A stretch of 64,000 nt of DNA from UBA8752 sp965657965 (GTDB lineage: Bacteria > Bacteroidota > Bacteroidia > Flavobacteriales_D > Sanyastnellaceae): contig CBFHQM010000008.1 in assembly GCA_965657965.1 (NCBI GenBank), forward strand, positions 9,039-73,038. Reading direction: 5' to 3'. Every line of letters starts with the position of its first letter. Positions within the stretch are counted from its first letter, which is position 1. Below, piece after piece: positions 1-7,935 of this stretch. The notes under the pieces are model-generated. The model was not told the DNA's origin. It made no database searches and worked only from the letters and a program-made list of their open reading frames with translations. The position numbers were made by a program, and so were the translations under genes.

Positions 1-497
1 TGATCCCTTTGTTTCGGCGTCAAATCGAAAGCGGCGGGCCCATTACGCTGACCGATCCCGAAGTCACCCGGTACTTTATGACGATTCCCGAAGCCGTCCA
101 ATTGGTCATGGAAGCGGCCGCCACCAGTGCAGGCGACGACATTTTTGTTTTTGACATGGGCGAACGCGTGCGGATCATTGACTTGGCCCATCGCATGATT
201 CGCCTCGCGGGCCTAGTGGAGGGCCAAGACATTGCCATCGACATTGTGGGCATGCGCCCCGGCGAGAAATTGCACGAAGAGCTGATGAGTGGACAGGAAA
301 ACTTGTTGGCCACCCATCACCCCAAAATCCTCAGAGCCGCTCGAGCAGAAGTCAACCGCGAACACGTGCGCAACACCATTCGGGAAAGCCAAGCCGCCCT
401 GCTCGACACACCCTGGACAGCCGAGAATGTAAAACGCGCCTTTTCTCGACATTTGCCGGAATACGCGCCGACTTCCTCTGACCCCATTCAACCATGA
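1..497 (+). CDS. Polysaccharide biosynthesis protein, CapD/FlaA1-type nucleotide-sugar epimerase or dehydratase (C-terminal part)
   Basis: The reading frame is open from the window edge (codon phase starts at base 3) and stops at 495-497, so only the last ~164 residues are present. The run GGPITLTDPEVTRYFMTIPE, followed by a RMIRLAG-like helix and the MRPGEKLHEEL motif, is characteristic of the substrate half of extended SDR enzymes of the CapD/FlaA1/PglF group. These act on UDP-GlcNAc-type sugars for capsule, O-antigen or glycan synthesis. The nucleotide-binding Rossmann half and any membrane segments lie outside the window. The stop overlaps the next start codon (ATGA at 494-497), so the two genes are probably cotranscribed. 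Which sugar is made cannot be told from this fragment. Confidence 0.88.
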   Translation, partial: IPLFRRQIESGGPITLTDPEVTRYFMTIPEAVQLVMEAAATSAGDDIFVFDMGERVRIIDLAHRMIRLAGLVEGQDIAIDIVGMRPGEKLHEELMSGQENLLATHHPKILRAARAEVNREHVRNTIRESQAALLDTPWTAENVKRAFSRHLPEYAPTSSDPIQP

Positions 498-892
498 GCA
501 TGGATCACCCGACTGAAGACCGACTCTTGCTGGACCTTCGCAGCTACTTTGGTTACACCCAAGACCAAGTAGAATTCATTTGGTCGGAGTCCGATGGCAT
601 CCACGAAGTGGCTTTGTTTACCTACAACCCGCGGCATACGCACCGGTTTCTGTTTCACAAGTCCTCGGGGTCGACCCGCATTCAAGCGTTGCAAACCCTG
701 TTGGACTATACCCAAACCCACAGGGACCGGGAGTTGAGCTACACCATTCAATGGCGGGTGGCTGGCGAAGTGGAATTTCACACGAGCTATTTCAGTGCGG
801 GAAACATCCTGATGGCACTGGACAAGTTCTTTGCCGGCAGGGACCCCCACACCGTGCAGGTGTTCAGCGTGATGCTCAATCCTATGAGCTGA
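494..892 (+). CDS. Conserved-looking hypothetical protein, 132 aa
   Basis: I do not recognise this protein. It is soluble, with no signal peptide or membrane segment, and is rich in aromatic residues and histidine. The start ATG overlaps the stop of the epimerase gene (ATGA), and the next gene begins 4 bases after its stop, so it sits inside a tight gene string. Coding is supported by this packing and by the lack of a better frame, not by a known domain. No function is proposed. Confidence 0.7.
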   Translation: MSMDHPTEDRLLLDLRSYFGYTQDQVEFIWSESDGIHEVALFTYNPRHTHRFLFHKSSGSTRIQALQTLLDYTQTHRDRELSYTIQWRVAGEVEFHTSYFSAGNILMALDKFFAGRDPHTVQVFSVMLNPMS

Positions 893-896
893 TCTG

Positions 897-1526
897 GTGA
901 AAGACACGTTCCCCACATTGCTCGGTCCAGGAGAGGGCCTTTTCAAAGCCAAGGGAAGCAAGTTTCACGGGTATGCCTTTCCGTTGCCGTTTAACGATGA
1001 ATCGGCTGCCGAAAATGCAGTGGAACTGCATCTAGAAGACGTTCGAAAAGCACACCACGCCGCTCGCCACGTTTGTTTCGCCTGGCAATTTGGTCCCGAC
1101 CGCTTCCGCGCAGCCGACGATGGAGAGCCCTCGGGCAGCGCTGGGGCGCCCATTCATGGCGTCCTCCGTTCGCATGATCTGCATTGGACACTCATTGCTG
1201 TGGTCCGGTATTTTGGCGGGACAAAGCTGGGGGTGGGCGGCCTTATTGAAGCGTACCGCGCCGCAGGGAGAGAAGCCGTTGATCATGCCGGAGTCGGCTC
1301 CACGGTGCTCAAAACCCACCTCACTTTTGGGTATGCCCCGAACCTCACCCGACACGTGATGCAAGCCCTTCAAAAAGAAGGTGCCGACATTCTCGGCGAG
1401 CGCTACTCCGACCAATGCTTACTCGATGTTGCTGTGGCATCCGGCAACGCACAAACATTGACCGACACGCTTTTGAACATCCATGGTGTTGAGCAGGTAA
1501 AACCTAAACAGCCCTCATCCAATTGA
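897..1526 (+). CDS. YigZ/IMPACT family protein (UPF0029)
   Basis: 209 residues, GTG start. Two family signatures are visible: DGEPSGSAGAPI in the middle and VVRYFGGTKLGVGGL shortly after, which are the hallmark of the YigZ/IMPACT N-terminal domain (ribosomal protein S5 domain 2-like fold). The C-terminal third corresponds to the ferredoxin-like DUF1949 part seen in bacterial YigZ. The length fits the family (about 200 aa). The eukaryotic relative IMPACT modulates translation control through Gcn1; the bacterial role is not firmly established, so only family membership is claimed. The next gene follows after 3 bases. Confidence 0.9.
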   Translation: MKDTFPTLLGPGEGLFKAKGSKFHGYAFPLPFNDESAAENAVELHLEDVRKAHHAARHVCFAWQFGPDRFRAADDGEPSGSAGAPIHGVLRSHDLHWTLIAVVRYFGGTKLGVGGLIEAYRAAGREAVDHAGVGSTVLKTHLTFGYAPNLTRHVMQALQKEGADILGERYSDQCLLDVAVASGNAQTLTDTLLNIHGVEQVKPKQPSSN

Positions 1527-1529
1527 AAC

Positions 1530-2606
1530 ATGCGTCTCCTGATTCTTCTCCTGGTCTTGTCGTCCGCCCTGTGTGGAATTGGACAAATAGAATTTGAGCA
1601 TGGCGGACTCACGCGCACCTACTTTATGGACGCGCCGGACCCCATCCCCGCTGGAGCACCCCTGGTTTTTGTTCTGCACGGCTATTCAAGCAGTGCAGCC
1701 CTTATTCGCGCCTACAGCAACTGGGATGAGTTGGCGCTTTCGGAAGGTTTCGTTGCCATATTCCCCCAAGGAACGTCAGACAGTGGAGGCACCTCACACT
1801 GGAATGCCAATTTGGGGATCAGCACCACCAACGACCACGGGTTTTTGGTTGAACTGGCTCAGCACTTGCAAGAGGCCCATGGGCTGAGTCCTGAATGCAC
1901 CTACTCCTGCGGCATGTCCAATGGCGGTTTTATGAGCTATTCATTGGCCTGTGAGCACCCCGAGGTCTTCCGGGCCATTGGCTCGGTGACTGGGGCCATG
2001 AGCGATCAAGATTTCGGCTGTATTCCGACTGAAGTGGTGCCCGTAGTGCACCTACATGGCACAGCAGACAACACCGTCTCCTACGACAACGGAGTCGGGT
2101 TTGGCAATTGGGGAAATGCGGGGGTTACCGACATCATCGATCATTGGACTGACCTGATGGGCACCACCACAATCGAGGAATCTGCCCTGCCCAATGTCGA
2201 ACTGGTGGACCTCACATCGGTGGATTTTATGCGGTATGCTGGTGCCCCAGGAGGACAGGAGTTCCATCACTATCGCGTCAATGGTGGTGGCCACGTATGG
2301 TTTGGAGCCTGGGGAAGTCCCGACGTCGCGTCCACACAAGTGCTTTGGGACTTTTTTTCTGCCCAATGTTCCGGCGAATTCACAGACGTCACGGAAGCAT
2401 ACGCACCCGAGCCGTGGTTGACTCCACAAGGGGAAGGATTTCGCGTTCAACGCGACGCACAAGTCCGCGTTTTTGATGCCAGTGGCCGCATGATCATGAG
2501 AAAGAATATGGCGAACGGAGAAGTCTGGACACCCAACTTGCCTCAGATATACGTGGTCCAAGCCGTGGATACTCACGGCGAAATTCAGGTCCTAAAAGGC
2601 AGGTGA
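1530..2606 (+). CDS. Secreted PHB-depolymerase-family esterase with T9SS type A-like C-terminal domain
   Basis: 358 residues. An N-terminal Sec signal peptide (MRLLILLLVLSSALCG) is followed by an alpha/beta hydrolase domain of the LpqC/poly(3-hydroxybutyrate) depolymerase type. The likely catalytic triad is visible: nucleophile Ser130 in GMSNGG, Asp180 in HGTAD and His255 in GGGH. The oxyanion region is VLHGYSSS near residue 50. The last ~70 residues (VRVFDASGRM ... QIYVVQA ... VLKGR) have the beta-strand pattern of a type A T9SS sorting domain, so the enzyme is probably exported by T9SS and released or surface-attached. The substrate could be a polyester, acetyl-xylan or feruloyl ester; this cannot be decided here. 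The Cys at position 15 is preceded by Leu, so it is not a good lipobox. Confidence 0.85.
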   Translation: MRLLILLLVLSSALCGIGQIEFEHGGLTRTYFMDAPDPIPAGAPLVFVLHGYSSSAALIRAYSNWDELALSEGFVAIFPQGTSDSGGTSHWNANLGISTTNDHGFLVELAQHLQEAHGLSPECTYSCGMSNGGFMSYSLACEHPEVFRAIGSVTGAMSDQDFGCIPTEVVPVVHLHGTADNTVSYDNGVGFGNWGNAGVTDIIDHWTDLMGTTTIEESALPNVELVDLTSVDFMRYAGAPGGQEFHHYRVNGGGHVWFGAWGSPDVASTQVLWDFFSAQCSGEFTDVTEAYAPEPWLTPQGEGFRVQRDAQVRVFDASGRMIMRKNMANGEVWTPNLPQIYVVQAVDTHGEIQVLKGR

Positions 2607-2685
2607 ATCCCCACCCTTTTGTAGTTGCCCCCGTGTCAATCGGCAGGGAGTCTTTCGGGGCAAAAAACCGGTCCGCAGTTTGACG

Positions 2686-3552
2686 TTAGGCGGGCTTGCG
2701 AATCACATGCAAGTAACGCTCCGAGCCCAGGGCACACCGTTCAAAACGCTCTGCACCGAACAGCTCTCGTANNNNNNNNGGCTTGCGAATCACATGCAAG
2801 TAACGCTCCGAGCCCAAGGCACACCGTTCAAAACGCTCTGCACCGAACAGCTCTCGCAAGTCCAACTCCTCCACTTCAAAGCCAACCGAACGGTAGCGAT
2901 CGGCGTAGTCCATGCCATACAAACGCACATGGTCACGCTGCCAATACAAGCGCTCTCGCTCTGCTGGATCGGTCACGTTGGGGTCTTCCATGGTTTGGGC
3001 ATTGTTCCTGTCCAAAGGCACTTGAAAAATGCCCCAGCCTCCCGGTTTCATGGTCCGGAAATATTCGGACATGACTTTGTTGTCGTCGGTTACGTGCTCC
3101 ATCAAATGGTTGCCCATGATGATGTCGAAGTGATTGTCCTCGTAAGGGATCTCGTGGACGTCGAAGTGGACATCTGCCCAGGGTGAAACCAAGTCTGCAC
3201 GGACAATCTCCAAGCCCTCTGCCCGATTGAAACGCGTGAGGAAGCAGTATTCCGGCGCCAAGTGCAACATCCGTCGACCGAGACCTCCATCCATCAGATT
3301 GCTGTACTCAGTCAGGTAAATCCACACTGCCCTGTGGCGCTCAAGACTCAGCGTGTCTGGCGCCAAAGCATTGGGCCGGCTTCGGTCCGCTCTGCCGTAT
3401 GACAAGAGCTTCCGGTAACCCCGTCCATTGATGGGGTCTTCGAACGTGTTGCCCCAATAAAGAGGAGACAAAATCTGAAGGACCAAGTGGGCCACCCGTT
3501 GTAGCAAGTGCCGAGGAACAAATCGGGTAACGAAAGAGATGAGCGCGCGCAT
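2686..3552 (-). CDS. Class I SAM-dependent methyltransferase (interrupted by an assembly gap and duplicated sequence)
   Basis: A Methyltransf_11-like protein: HLAPE is the motif I glycine-poor variant, ADLVSPWADVHFD marks the motif II region, and NHLMEHVTDD and MKPGGWGIFQVPL are motifs III and IV. As written the frame contains 8 N and an in-frame duplicate of its last ~26 codons. Collapsing the duplicate (offset 87 bp, 29 codons) gives a protein of about 259 residues ending LHVIRKPA. The hydrophobic N-terminus (residues 1-30) may be a peripheral membrane helix. The substrate is unknown. The gene is convergent with the esterase gene and has its own -7 box (3560-3567). Confidence 0.85.
   Translation of the reverse strand: MRALISFVTRFVPRHLLQRVAHLVLQILSPLYWGNTFEDPINGRGYRKLLSYGRADRSRPNALAPDTLSLERHRAVWIYLTEYSNLMDGGLGRRMLHLAPEYCFLTRFNRAEGLEIVRADLVSPWADVHFDVHEIPYEDNHFDIIMGNHLMEHVTDDNKVMSEYFRTMKPGGWGIFQVPLDRNNAQTMEDPNVTDPAERERLYWQRDHVRLYGMDYADRYRSVGFEVEELDLRELFGAERFERCALGSERYLHVIRKXXXXRELFGAERFERCALGSERYLHVIRKPA
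2693..2856. repeat. Direct 77-bp duplicate flanking an 8-N gap (scaffolding artefact)
   Basis: Bases 2693-2769 and 2780-2856 are identical except at one position (2730 G versus 2817 A). They are separated by a two-base divergent end (TA) and eight N (2772-2779). This is what results when two contigs that overlap by ~77 bp are joined with a nominal gap instead of being merged. Both copies encode the same C-terminal stretch of the methyltransferase. Confidence 0.9.
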
Positions 3553-3559
3553 GGTGTGG

Positions 3560-3567
3560 CAAAGATA
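3560..3567 (-). promoter_or_regulatory. -7 promoter box (TATCTTTG) of the methyltransferase gene
   Basis: On the minus strand the sequence reads TTATCTTTGCC, then seven bases after the G the ATG at 3552. It is a perfect match to the Bacteroidota -7 consensus TAnnTTTG. The spacing puts the predicted transcription start at or within a base or two of the start codon. No clear -33 TTG element is visible. Confidence 0.6.
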
Positions 3568-3607
3568 ACCCGCCTCTGCCCTGTGCCTTCTCCCCTTGGG
3601 AATCGCC

Positions 3608-3931
3608 TTAGCGGATGATGACCTCTCGAATCAATTCGGCACCCAAATGCTCATTGAGCATGGTCCGAATCCGCGTCCGCGCCATCATGAATTCCTCCTT
3701 CATGGGCGCTGAGTCCAATTCAATGGTCATGACGCCCCCTCTTACCCGCAGAAATCTGGTTTTCCGAGCAACGGCTTCCCCCATGACTTCACGCCATGCG
3801 GCTTCGGCTTTGGCATCATTGAGTCGAGCACCGTGGCCACTCAACCTGAGCCACTCATTCAGCGCGTCTCCCAACGAGACCGCCTCCGCCTTTCGAGCGC
3901 GCAACTTTCCACGGCGGCCCTTCCCACTCAT
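3608..3931 (-). CDS. DUF721 family protein (DciA-like)
   Basis: 107 residues with the DUF721 pattern: a helix with WLRLSGHG, the AAWREVMGEAVARKT motif, then VRGGVMTIELDSAPMKEEF and a C-terminal helix ending in a REVIIR strand. DUF721 includes DciA, the replicative-helicase operator of most bacteria, so a role in DnaB loading is plausible but not proven for this short version. Its start overlaps the recF stop by four bases (3928-3931), so recF and this gene form a translationally coupled replication/repair pair. A basic N-terminus (GKGRRGKLRARK) fits a nucleic-acid or helicase partner. Confidence 0.82.
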   Translation of the reverse strand: MSGKGRRGKLRARKAEAVSLGDALNEWLRLSGHGARLNDAKAEAAWREVMGEAVARKTRFLRVRGGVMTIELDSAPMKEEFMMARTRIRTMLNEHLGAELIREVIIR

Positions 3932-5076
3932 TCGGCGGGGGTATCTGGAGAATGTGCCATGCGCTCAATGCCTTCTTCTTGCACCCACCACGCCGAAAAC
4001 GGCACCTGGGCGTCCTCCAACAATTTGGGAATGCGCTGCGGATTTGTGTCGGAAATGAACACCTGACCGAATCGCGCTTGTCCCAGCGTTTCCATTAAAG
4101 CGCCCGCCCGATGGGCATCGATCTTGTCGAAGATGTCGTCCAACAACAAAAGAGGACGCCGGCCAACCCGTTTCGCCAAGTGTTCAACTTGGGCCAGCCG
4201 GAGAGCCAGCAAAAAGGTCTTTTGTTGGCCCTGACTTCCAAACCGTTTGAGCGGATGATCCCCGATCCTAAACTCGATGTCGTCTTTGTGTATCCCCACG
4301 GTAGAACGACGCAACCGACGGTCATTCTCCCGCGCCTCGATCAATGCCTCGGCAAAAGCACCCTGCTCAACCCGAGTCAATCTGGCCAAACTCACGTCTT
4401 CTTTCCCGGCACAAAGGGAAGTGTGAATCCGCCGAAATTCAGGCTCAAACTCGGCAAGGAATCGACCGCGCTCTTGAGAAATGGCCTCTGCCAATGGCAC
4501 CATGCGTTCGTCCCATGGCGCGAGTTGATCCTGATCCCATATCCGGTTCTCGGCAAAAAACCGAAGAAGGTTGTTTCTCTGCTGCACCAAATGATGGTAT
4601 TGGATCAGCCGATCCAAATAAGGACGATCATACTGGCTGATCACCATGTCCATCCACTTGCGTCTGACTTCGCTGCCTTCGAGCACCAGCACGGAGTCTG
4701 CCGGAGCAATCATGACCACGGGGTATCGTCCCACATGGTCCGCCAATTTCGCGTACGCCTTTCCGTTGCGCTTGAGCATTTTCTTTTGCCCTTTGGCCAC
4801 TGCACAGGCCACGCGGTCCAACTCCTCGCCGTCGGAGGTATCCAGCGAAAAGGTGCCTTCGACAAGAAAAGCCTCCTTCCCGTGTCGAATGTTCTGCGAA
4901 TCGATGGGATTGAAATACCCTTTGGCATTGCCCAAATAATGGACCGCATCCAAAACATTGGTCTTCCCCGCTCCATTGTCTCCGAGGAAACAGTTCACGT
5001 GCGAACAGAGGTCCAATTCGACCTCTGCGTGATTCTTAAAATCCAGCAATTGCAGTCTCGAAAGACGCATGCTCAT
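3928..5076 (-). CDS. recF: DNA replication and repair protein RecF
   Basis: 382 residues from the ATG at 5076 (a second possible ATG lies two codons on, at 5070). An upstream in-frame extension to 5250 is rejected because it shows no RecF similarity and runs into the divergent gene. The protein starts with the RecF strand LSRLQLLDFKNH; Walker A is GDNGAGKT (residues 32-39). The ABC-type signature and Walker B lie near FGSQGQQKTFLLALRLA and LLLLDDIFDKID, followed by the D-loop and the QVFISDTN switch strand. RecF with RecO and RecR loads RecA on gapped DNA. The following DciA-like gene overlaps it. Confidence 0.95.
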   Translation of the reverse strand: MSMRLSRLQLLDFKNHAEVELDLCSHVNCFLGDNGAGKTNVLDAVHYLGNAKGYFNPIDSQNIRHGKEAFLVEGTFSLDTSDGEELDRVACAVAKGQKKMLKRNGKAYAKLADHVGRYPVVMIAPADSVLVLEGSEVRRKWMDMVISQYDRPYLDRLIQYHHLVQQRNNLLRFFAENRIWDQDQLAPWDERMVPLAEAISQERGRFLAEFEPEFRRIHTSLCAGKEDVSLARLTRVEQGAFAEALIEARENDRRLRRSTVGIHKDDIEFRIGDHPLKRFGSQGQQKTFLLALRLAQVEHLAKRVGRRPLLLLDDIFDKIDAHRAGALMETLGQARFGQVFISDTNPQRIPKLLEDAQVPFSAWWVQEEGIERMAHSPDTPAE

Positions 5077-5106
5077 GGGAGGGGGTGTGGACTCGTTCAC
5101 TTTGGC

Positions 5107-5114
5107 TATTTTTG
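5107..5114 (+). promoter_or_regulatory. -7 promoter box (TATTTTTG) for the TPR protein/ribH operon
   Basis: A perfect TAnnTTTG match followed by CC, in the 143-bp divergent region between recF and the TPR gene. It would give a leader of about 100 nt before the ATG at 5220. On the opposite strand a one-mismatch box (CACTTTTG, 5122-5129) is suitably placed for recF, about 40 nt upstream of its start. Confidence 0.45.
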
Positions 5115-5219
5115 CCGTCTGCAAAAGTGGGTCAAACCCCGCAGATGCAACGAGAAGGGTTTTCAACGTTGAATCCCGGACCGGAAAAGAAAATCGAACG
5201 TAAACAGGATACGACCTCC

Positions 5220-5897
5220 ATGGCCGAAGAGAACAACACCGGTGCTTCAATCGAAGACCTCTCAGGAAAGACTGAGCAGTTTATTGAAAACAACAGCCGC
5301 AATCTGGTCCTTGCCATTGCTGCAGTGGCCATTGTCATTGTTGCCATCGTTGGATACGGGAAATTCATGGTTGAGCCAGCAGAATTGGCCGCCAATGAGG
5401 ACGCTTGGCGCGCCGAGCAGTACTTCATGATGGACAGCACCGACCTCGCACTGAACGGCGACGGCTTGTATTCAGGGCTACTTGATATTTCCGAGGACCA
5501 CAGTGGAACCAAGGCAGCCTCCCGCGCCAGCTATGAATTGGGCGTTCTCTTGCGTGCACAATCCGACTTTACTGGGGCCATTGCTGCATTCGAGGCGGCG
5601 GATTTGAGCGACGACATTTTGGCCACCATCGCCACCATCAACATTGGCGATTGCGAAGTTGAACTCAGCAACTATGATGCGGCTTCCTCTGCCTTCGACA
5701 AAGCCATTGGCATGGCTTCCAGTTCCGCTGGTGAAGACTACCTGGCGCCCATCGCGCTTTACAAAGGCGCATTGGTGGATCTCGAGCTCGGCAACGACAA
5801 AGCAGCCAAGGCCAAGCTGAGCCGAATCGCTGACGATTACGCCAGCAGCAACTTGCAAGCCACGGCCCAAGGGCTTGCGGCTTCCATTGCGCGCTAA
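5220..5897 (+). CDS. Membrane-anchored tetratricopeptide repeat protein (YfgM-like)
   Basis: 225 residues from the ATG at 5220. A short cytoplasmic N-terminus is followed by one transmembrane helix at about residues 28-48 (LVLAIAAVAIVIVAIVGYG) and then TPR-type helical pairs over residues ~90-220 (SYELGVLLRAQSDFTGAIAA, ALYKGALVDLELGNDKAA). This layout, an N-in single-pass protein with a periplasmic TPR domain, is that of YfgM, an ancillary SecYEG/PpiD partner in E. coli. Homology is suggested by architecture only. It is 7 bases upstream of ribH and probably cotranscribed. In-frame upstream codons back to 5085 are antisense to recF and overlap its start, so the later ATG is chosen. Confidence 0.8.
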   Translation: MAEENNTGASIEDLSGKTEQFIENNSRNLVLAIAAVAIVIVAIVGYGKFMVEPAELAANEDAWRAEQYFMMDSTDLALNGDGLYSGLLDISEDHSGTKAASRASYELGVLLRAQSDFTGAIAAFEAADLSDDILATIATINIGDCEVELSNYDAASSAFDKAIGMASSSAGEDYLAPIALYKGALVDLELGNDKAAKAKLSRIADDYASSNLQATAQGLAASIAR

Positions 5898-5904
5898 GAG
5901 AAAC

Positions 5905-6414
5905 ATGGCCACCAAGGGACACGACCTGTCTGCCTTCAATGCGGGGCAGATCGCAGATTGTGCGGACTTTCGCATTGGACTGGCGGTCTCCAAGTGGAAC
6001 CCCGAAATCACCCACGCCCTCAGGGATGGCGCTCTCGACGTGCTCAAGTCTGCCGGCGTAGAGGATGTACTGATTCACGAAGTGCCCGGCAGTTTTGAAT
6101 TGCCCTTGGCTTGTCAGTGGCTCCTGAAACATGGTGGATGTGATGCCGTGATTGCCATCGGCAGTGTGATTCGGGGAGAAACGTCCCATTTTGACTTTGT
6201 GTGTCAAGCGGCTTCTTCGGGTGTTTTACGCGCTGGCATGGATGCCGACCGTCCTGCAGTTTTCTGTGTTTTGACCGATGACAACATCGAACAAAGCCGC
6301 GACCGATCCGGCGGTCAACATGGAAACAAAGGCACAGAAGCCGCCGTGGCAGCCTTGGAAATGGCCAAGATGCGCGAAGCACTGAACGCGCGTCACTGGG
6401 GAATCGGACTGTGA
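5905..6414 (+). CDS. ribH: 6,7-dimethyl-8-ribityllumazine synthase
   Basis: 169 residues. It carries the lumazine synthase signatures: FRIGLAVSKWNPEIT at the N-terminus, HEVPGSFELPLA, the substrate loop GSVIRGETSHFDFVC, and the C-terminal DRSGG ... NKGTEAA phosphate-binding segment. The enzyme condenses 5-amino-6-ribitylamino-uracil with 3,4-dihydroxy-2-butanone 4-phosphate, the penultimate step of riboflavin synthesis. It has a ~15-residue N-terminal extension, common in Bacteroidota RibH. The stop overlaps the GTG start of the next gene by four bases. Confidence 0.95.
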   Translation: MATKGHDLSAFNAGQIADCADFRIGLAVSKWNPEITHALRDGALDVLKSAGVEDVLIHEVPGSFELPLACQWLLKHGGCDAVIAIGSVIRGETSHFDFVCQAASSGVLRAGMDADRPAVFCVLTDDNIEQSRDRSGGQHGNKGTEAAVAALEMAKMREALNARHWGIGL

Positions 6415-7934
6415 CAGTTCGCCTGGCAAAACACCCGCTTTTGGCTCCACTTTTGGTGGGGCTCTTCCTCCGGCTCATCGCCGCGCAATTCAGCACGGGA
6501 TATTTGATGCACGACGACCACTTTCTTGTGGTTGAAGTCGCGGCCAGTTGGGCAGATGGCGAAGACTACAACGACTGGCTTCCTTGGAGTCAAAGCGGCA
6601 CACCAGAAGTTCATCCGGCCAACTTCGCCTATGCCGGAAGTCAATTTTTACTGTTCAAGATTTTCCAAACAGTCGGGATAGAACACCCTGAAAGCCAGGC
6701 TCTTGCACTCCGACTGCTGCACGGATTGTACAGCTGCCTAACCATTGTACTCGGCTTCTTCCTCGCCCGTGTTCTTCTTCCCAAATCACCCCAAACCGCT
6801 GTCCTGGTCGCATGGATGTTGGCCGCCGGCGGATTTTGGCCTTTGTTGAGCGTACACCAACTGGTGGAGATGATCAGCGTCCCCCCCTTGATGCTGGCTT
6901 TCTGGATGCTCGCCAAGCACACGGAAATGCGCTGGTCCTCCATACTCTGGGCCGGCATTGGCATTGGTCTGGCCACAGGCTTCCGCTTTCAATGCGGCAT
7001 CATTGGCATTGGCTTGGTTCCTGTGTTGCTCTTGGAGGGTCGGTGGAAAGATCTGCTGGGCATTGGCACTGCCGCGCTGGCCACGTTCGCACTGGTACAG
7101 TCCCCCGATCTTTACGTTTGGGGTGAACCTTTTGTCCAACTTCGAGGCTACATCGACTACAACCAGACCCATGCCGGCAACTACCCAACCGGACCCTGGT
7201 ACCAATACATATTGACCTTGCTCGGCCTCATGCTTCCCCCGGTCAGTTTCTTGTTGATCTGGGGTGCATTCCACAGGGGGCGATCGGCACCTGCAATCTG
7301 GTGGAGAGTGGCTGTCCCCATTGCCGCCTTTTTGTTCTTTCACAGTGCCTTCATCAACAAGCAAGAGCGCTTCATTTTGCCTGTTGTTCCCGCCCTCATC
7401 GTGATCGGTACCGTCGGCTGGACCCTGTGGCAGCAGCGCAGCAAATGGTGGTCCCTCCATCCCCGATTGCACCGTGCGCTCTGGGCTTCCTTTTGGGTAC
7501 TCAACATCGCCCTGCTGGGTTTGACCCTGCCCTATGCCGCGAAAAAAAGCCGTGTCGAAGCCATGTCGTTCCTGTACGAAATGGAGGCCACCAACTTCGC
7601 TTTGATTCAAGTCGACAGTGGCGCCATGCCCCCTCAATTTTACAGTGGACAATGGGGCGCCTATCACGTCGACAACCGCAGAGATGGCCAAGGAAAGCCC
7701 CCACTGGAAGTGGCCTCCAAGTGGTGCCGAAATCCGCCACAATATTTCCTATTCCAAGGTCATCAACACCTCGGTGAGGCTGTTCAAGCCTACAAGGCGG
7801 AGTTGCCTGGCATGCGCTATGTGACCACCATTCAATCTGGGAGAATCGACCAATGGCTGAGTCGCCTGAACCCCATCAACTCCTCGGAACGCATCATGAT
7901 TTATGCGGTGGAGGATGCCCTACCCTGCCCTTGA
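6411..7934 (+). CDS. Polytopic membrane glycosyltransferase, GT22/Alg9-like
   Basis: 507 residues, GTG start in the GTGA overlap with ribH. There are roughly ten hydrophobic segments. The first extracytoplasmic loop holds the acidic MHDDHF stretch expected of lipid-linked-sugar-dependent GT-C enzymes, and the LALRLLHGLYSCLTI and INKQERFILPVVPALI patterns resemble the Alg9/PIG-B mannosyltransferase family (GT22). It probably transfers a sugar from a polyprenyl-phosphate donor on the periplasmic side. Acceptor and sugar are unknown; GT39/GT83-type assignment remains possible. Confidence 0.65.
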   Translation: MTVRLAKHPLLAPLLVGLFLRLIAAQFSTGYLMHDDHFLVVEVAASWADGEDYNDWLPWSQSGTPEVHPANFAYAGSQFLLFKIFQTVGIEHPESQALALRLLHGLYSCLTIVLGFFLARVLLPKSPQTAVLVAWMLAAGGFWPLLSVHQLVEMISVPPLMLAFWMLAKHTEMRWSSILWAGIGIGLATGFRFQCGIIGIGLVPVLLLEGRWKDLLGIGTAALATFALVQSPDLYVWGEPFVQLRGYIDYNQTHAGNYPTGPWYQYILTLLGLMLPPVSFLLIWGAFHRGRSAPAIWWRVAVPIAAFLFFHSAFINKQERFILPVVPALIVIGTVGWTLWQQRSKWWSLHPRLHRALWASFWVLNIALLGLTLPYAAKKSRVEAMSFLYEMEATNFALIQVDSGAMPPQFYSGQWGAYHVDNRRDGQGKPPLEVASKWCRNPPQYFLFQGHQHLGEAVQAYKAELPGMRYVTTIQSGRIDQWLSRLNPINSSERIMIYAVEDALPCP

Positions 7935-7935
7935 G

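Noticed and set aside
2693..2856. True tandem duplication of the methyltransferase C-terminus
   Set aside because: The copies abut an N gap, are nearly identical, and restore a normal gene when merged, so a scaffolding artefact is the simpler reading.
4111..5172. 353-codon open frame on the plus strand
   Set aside because: Antisense to recF, which has intact Walker motifs; no recognisable features.
5077..5250. 58-residue N-terminal extension of RecF
   Set aside because: RecF similarity begins at the Met at 5076; the extension is antisense to the start of the TPR gene and its promoter region.
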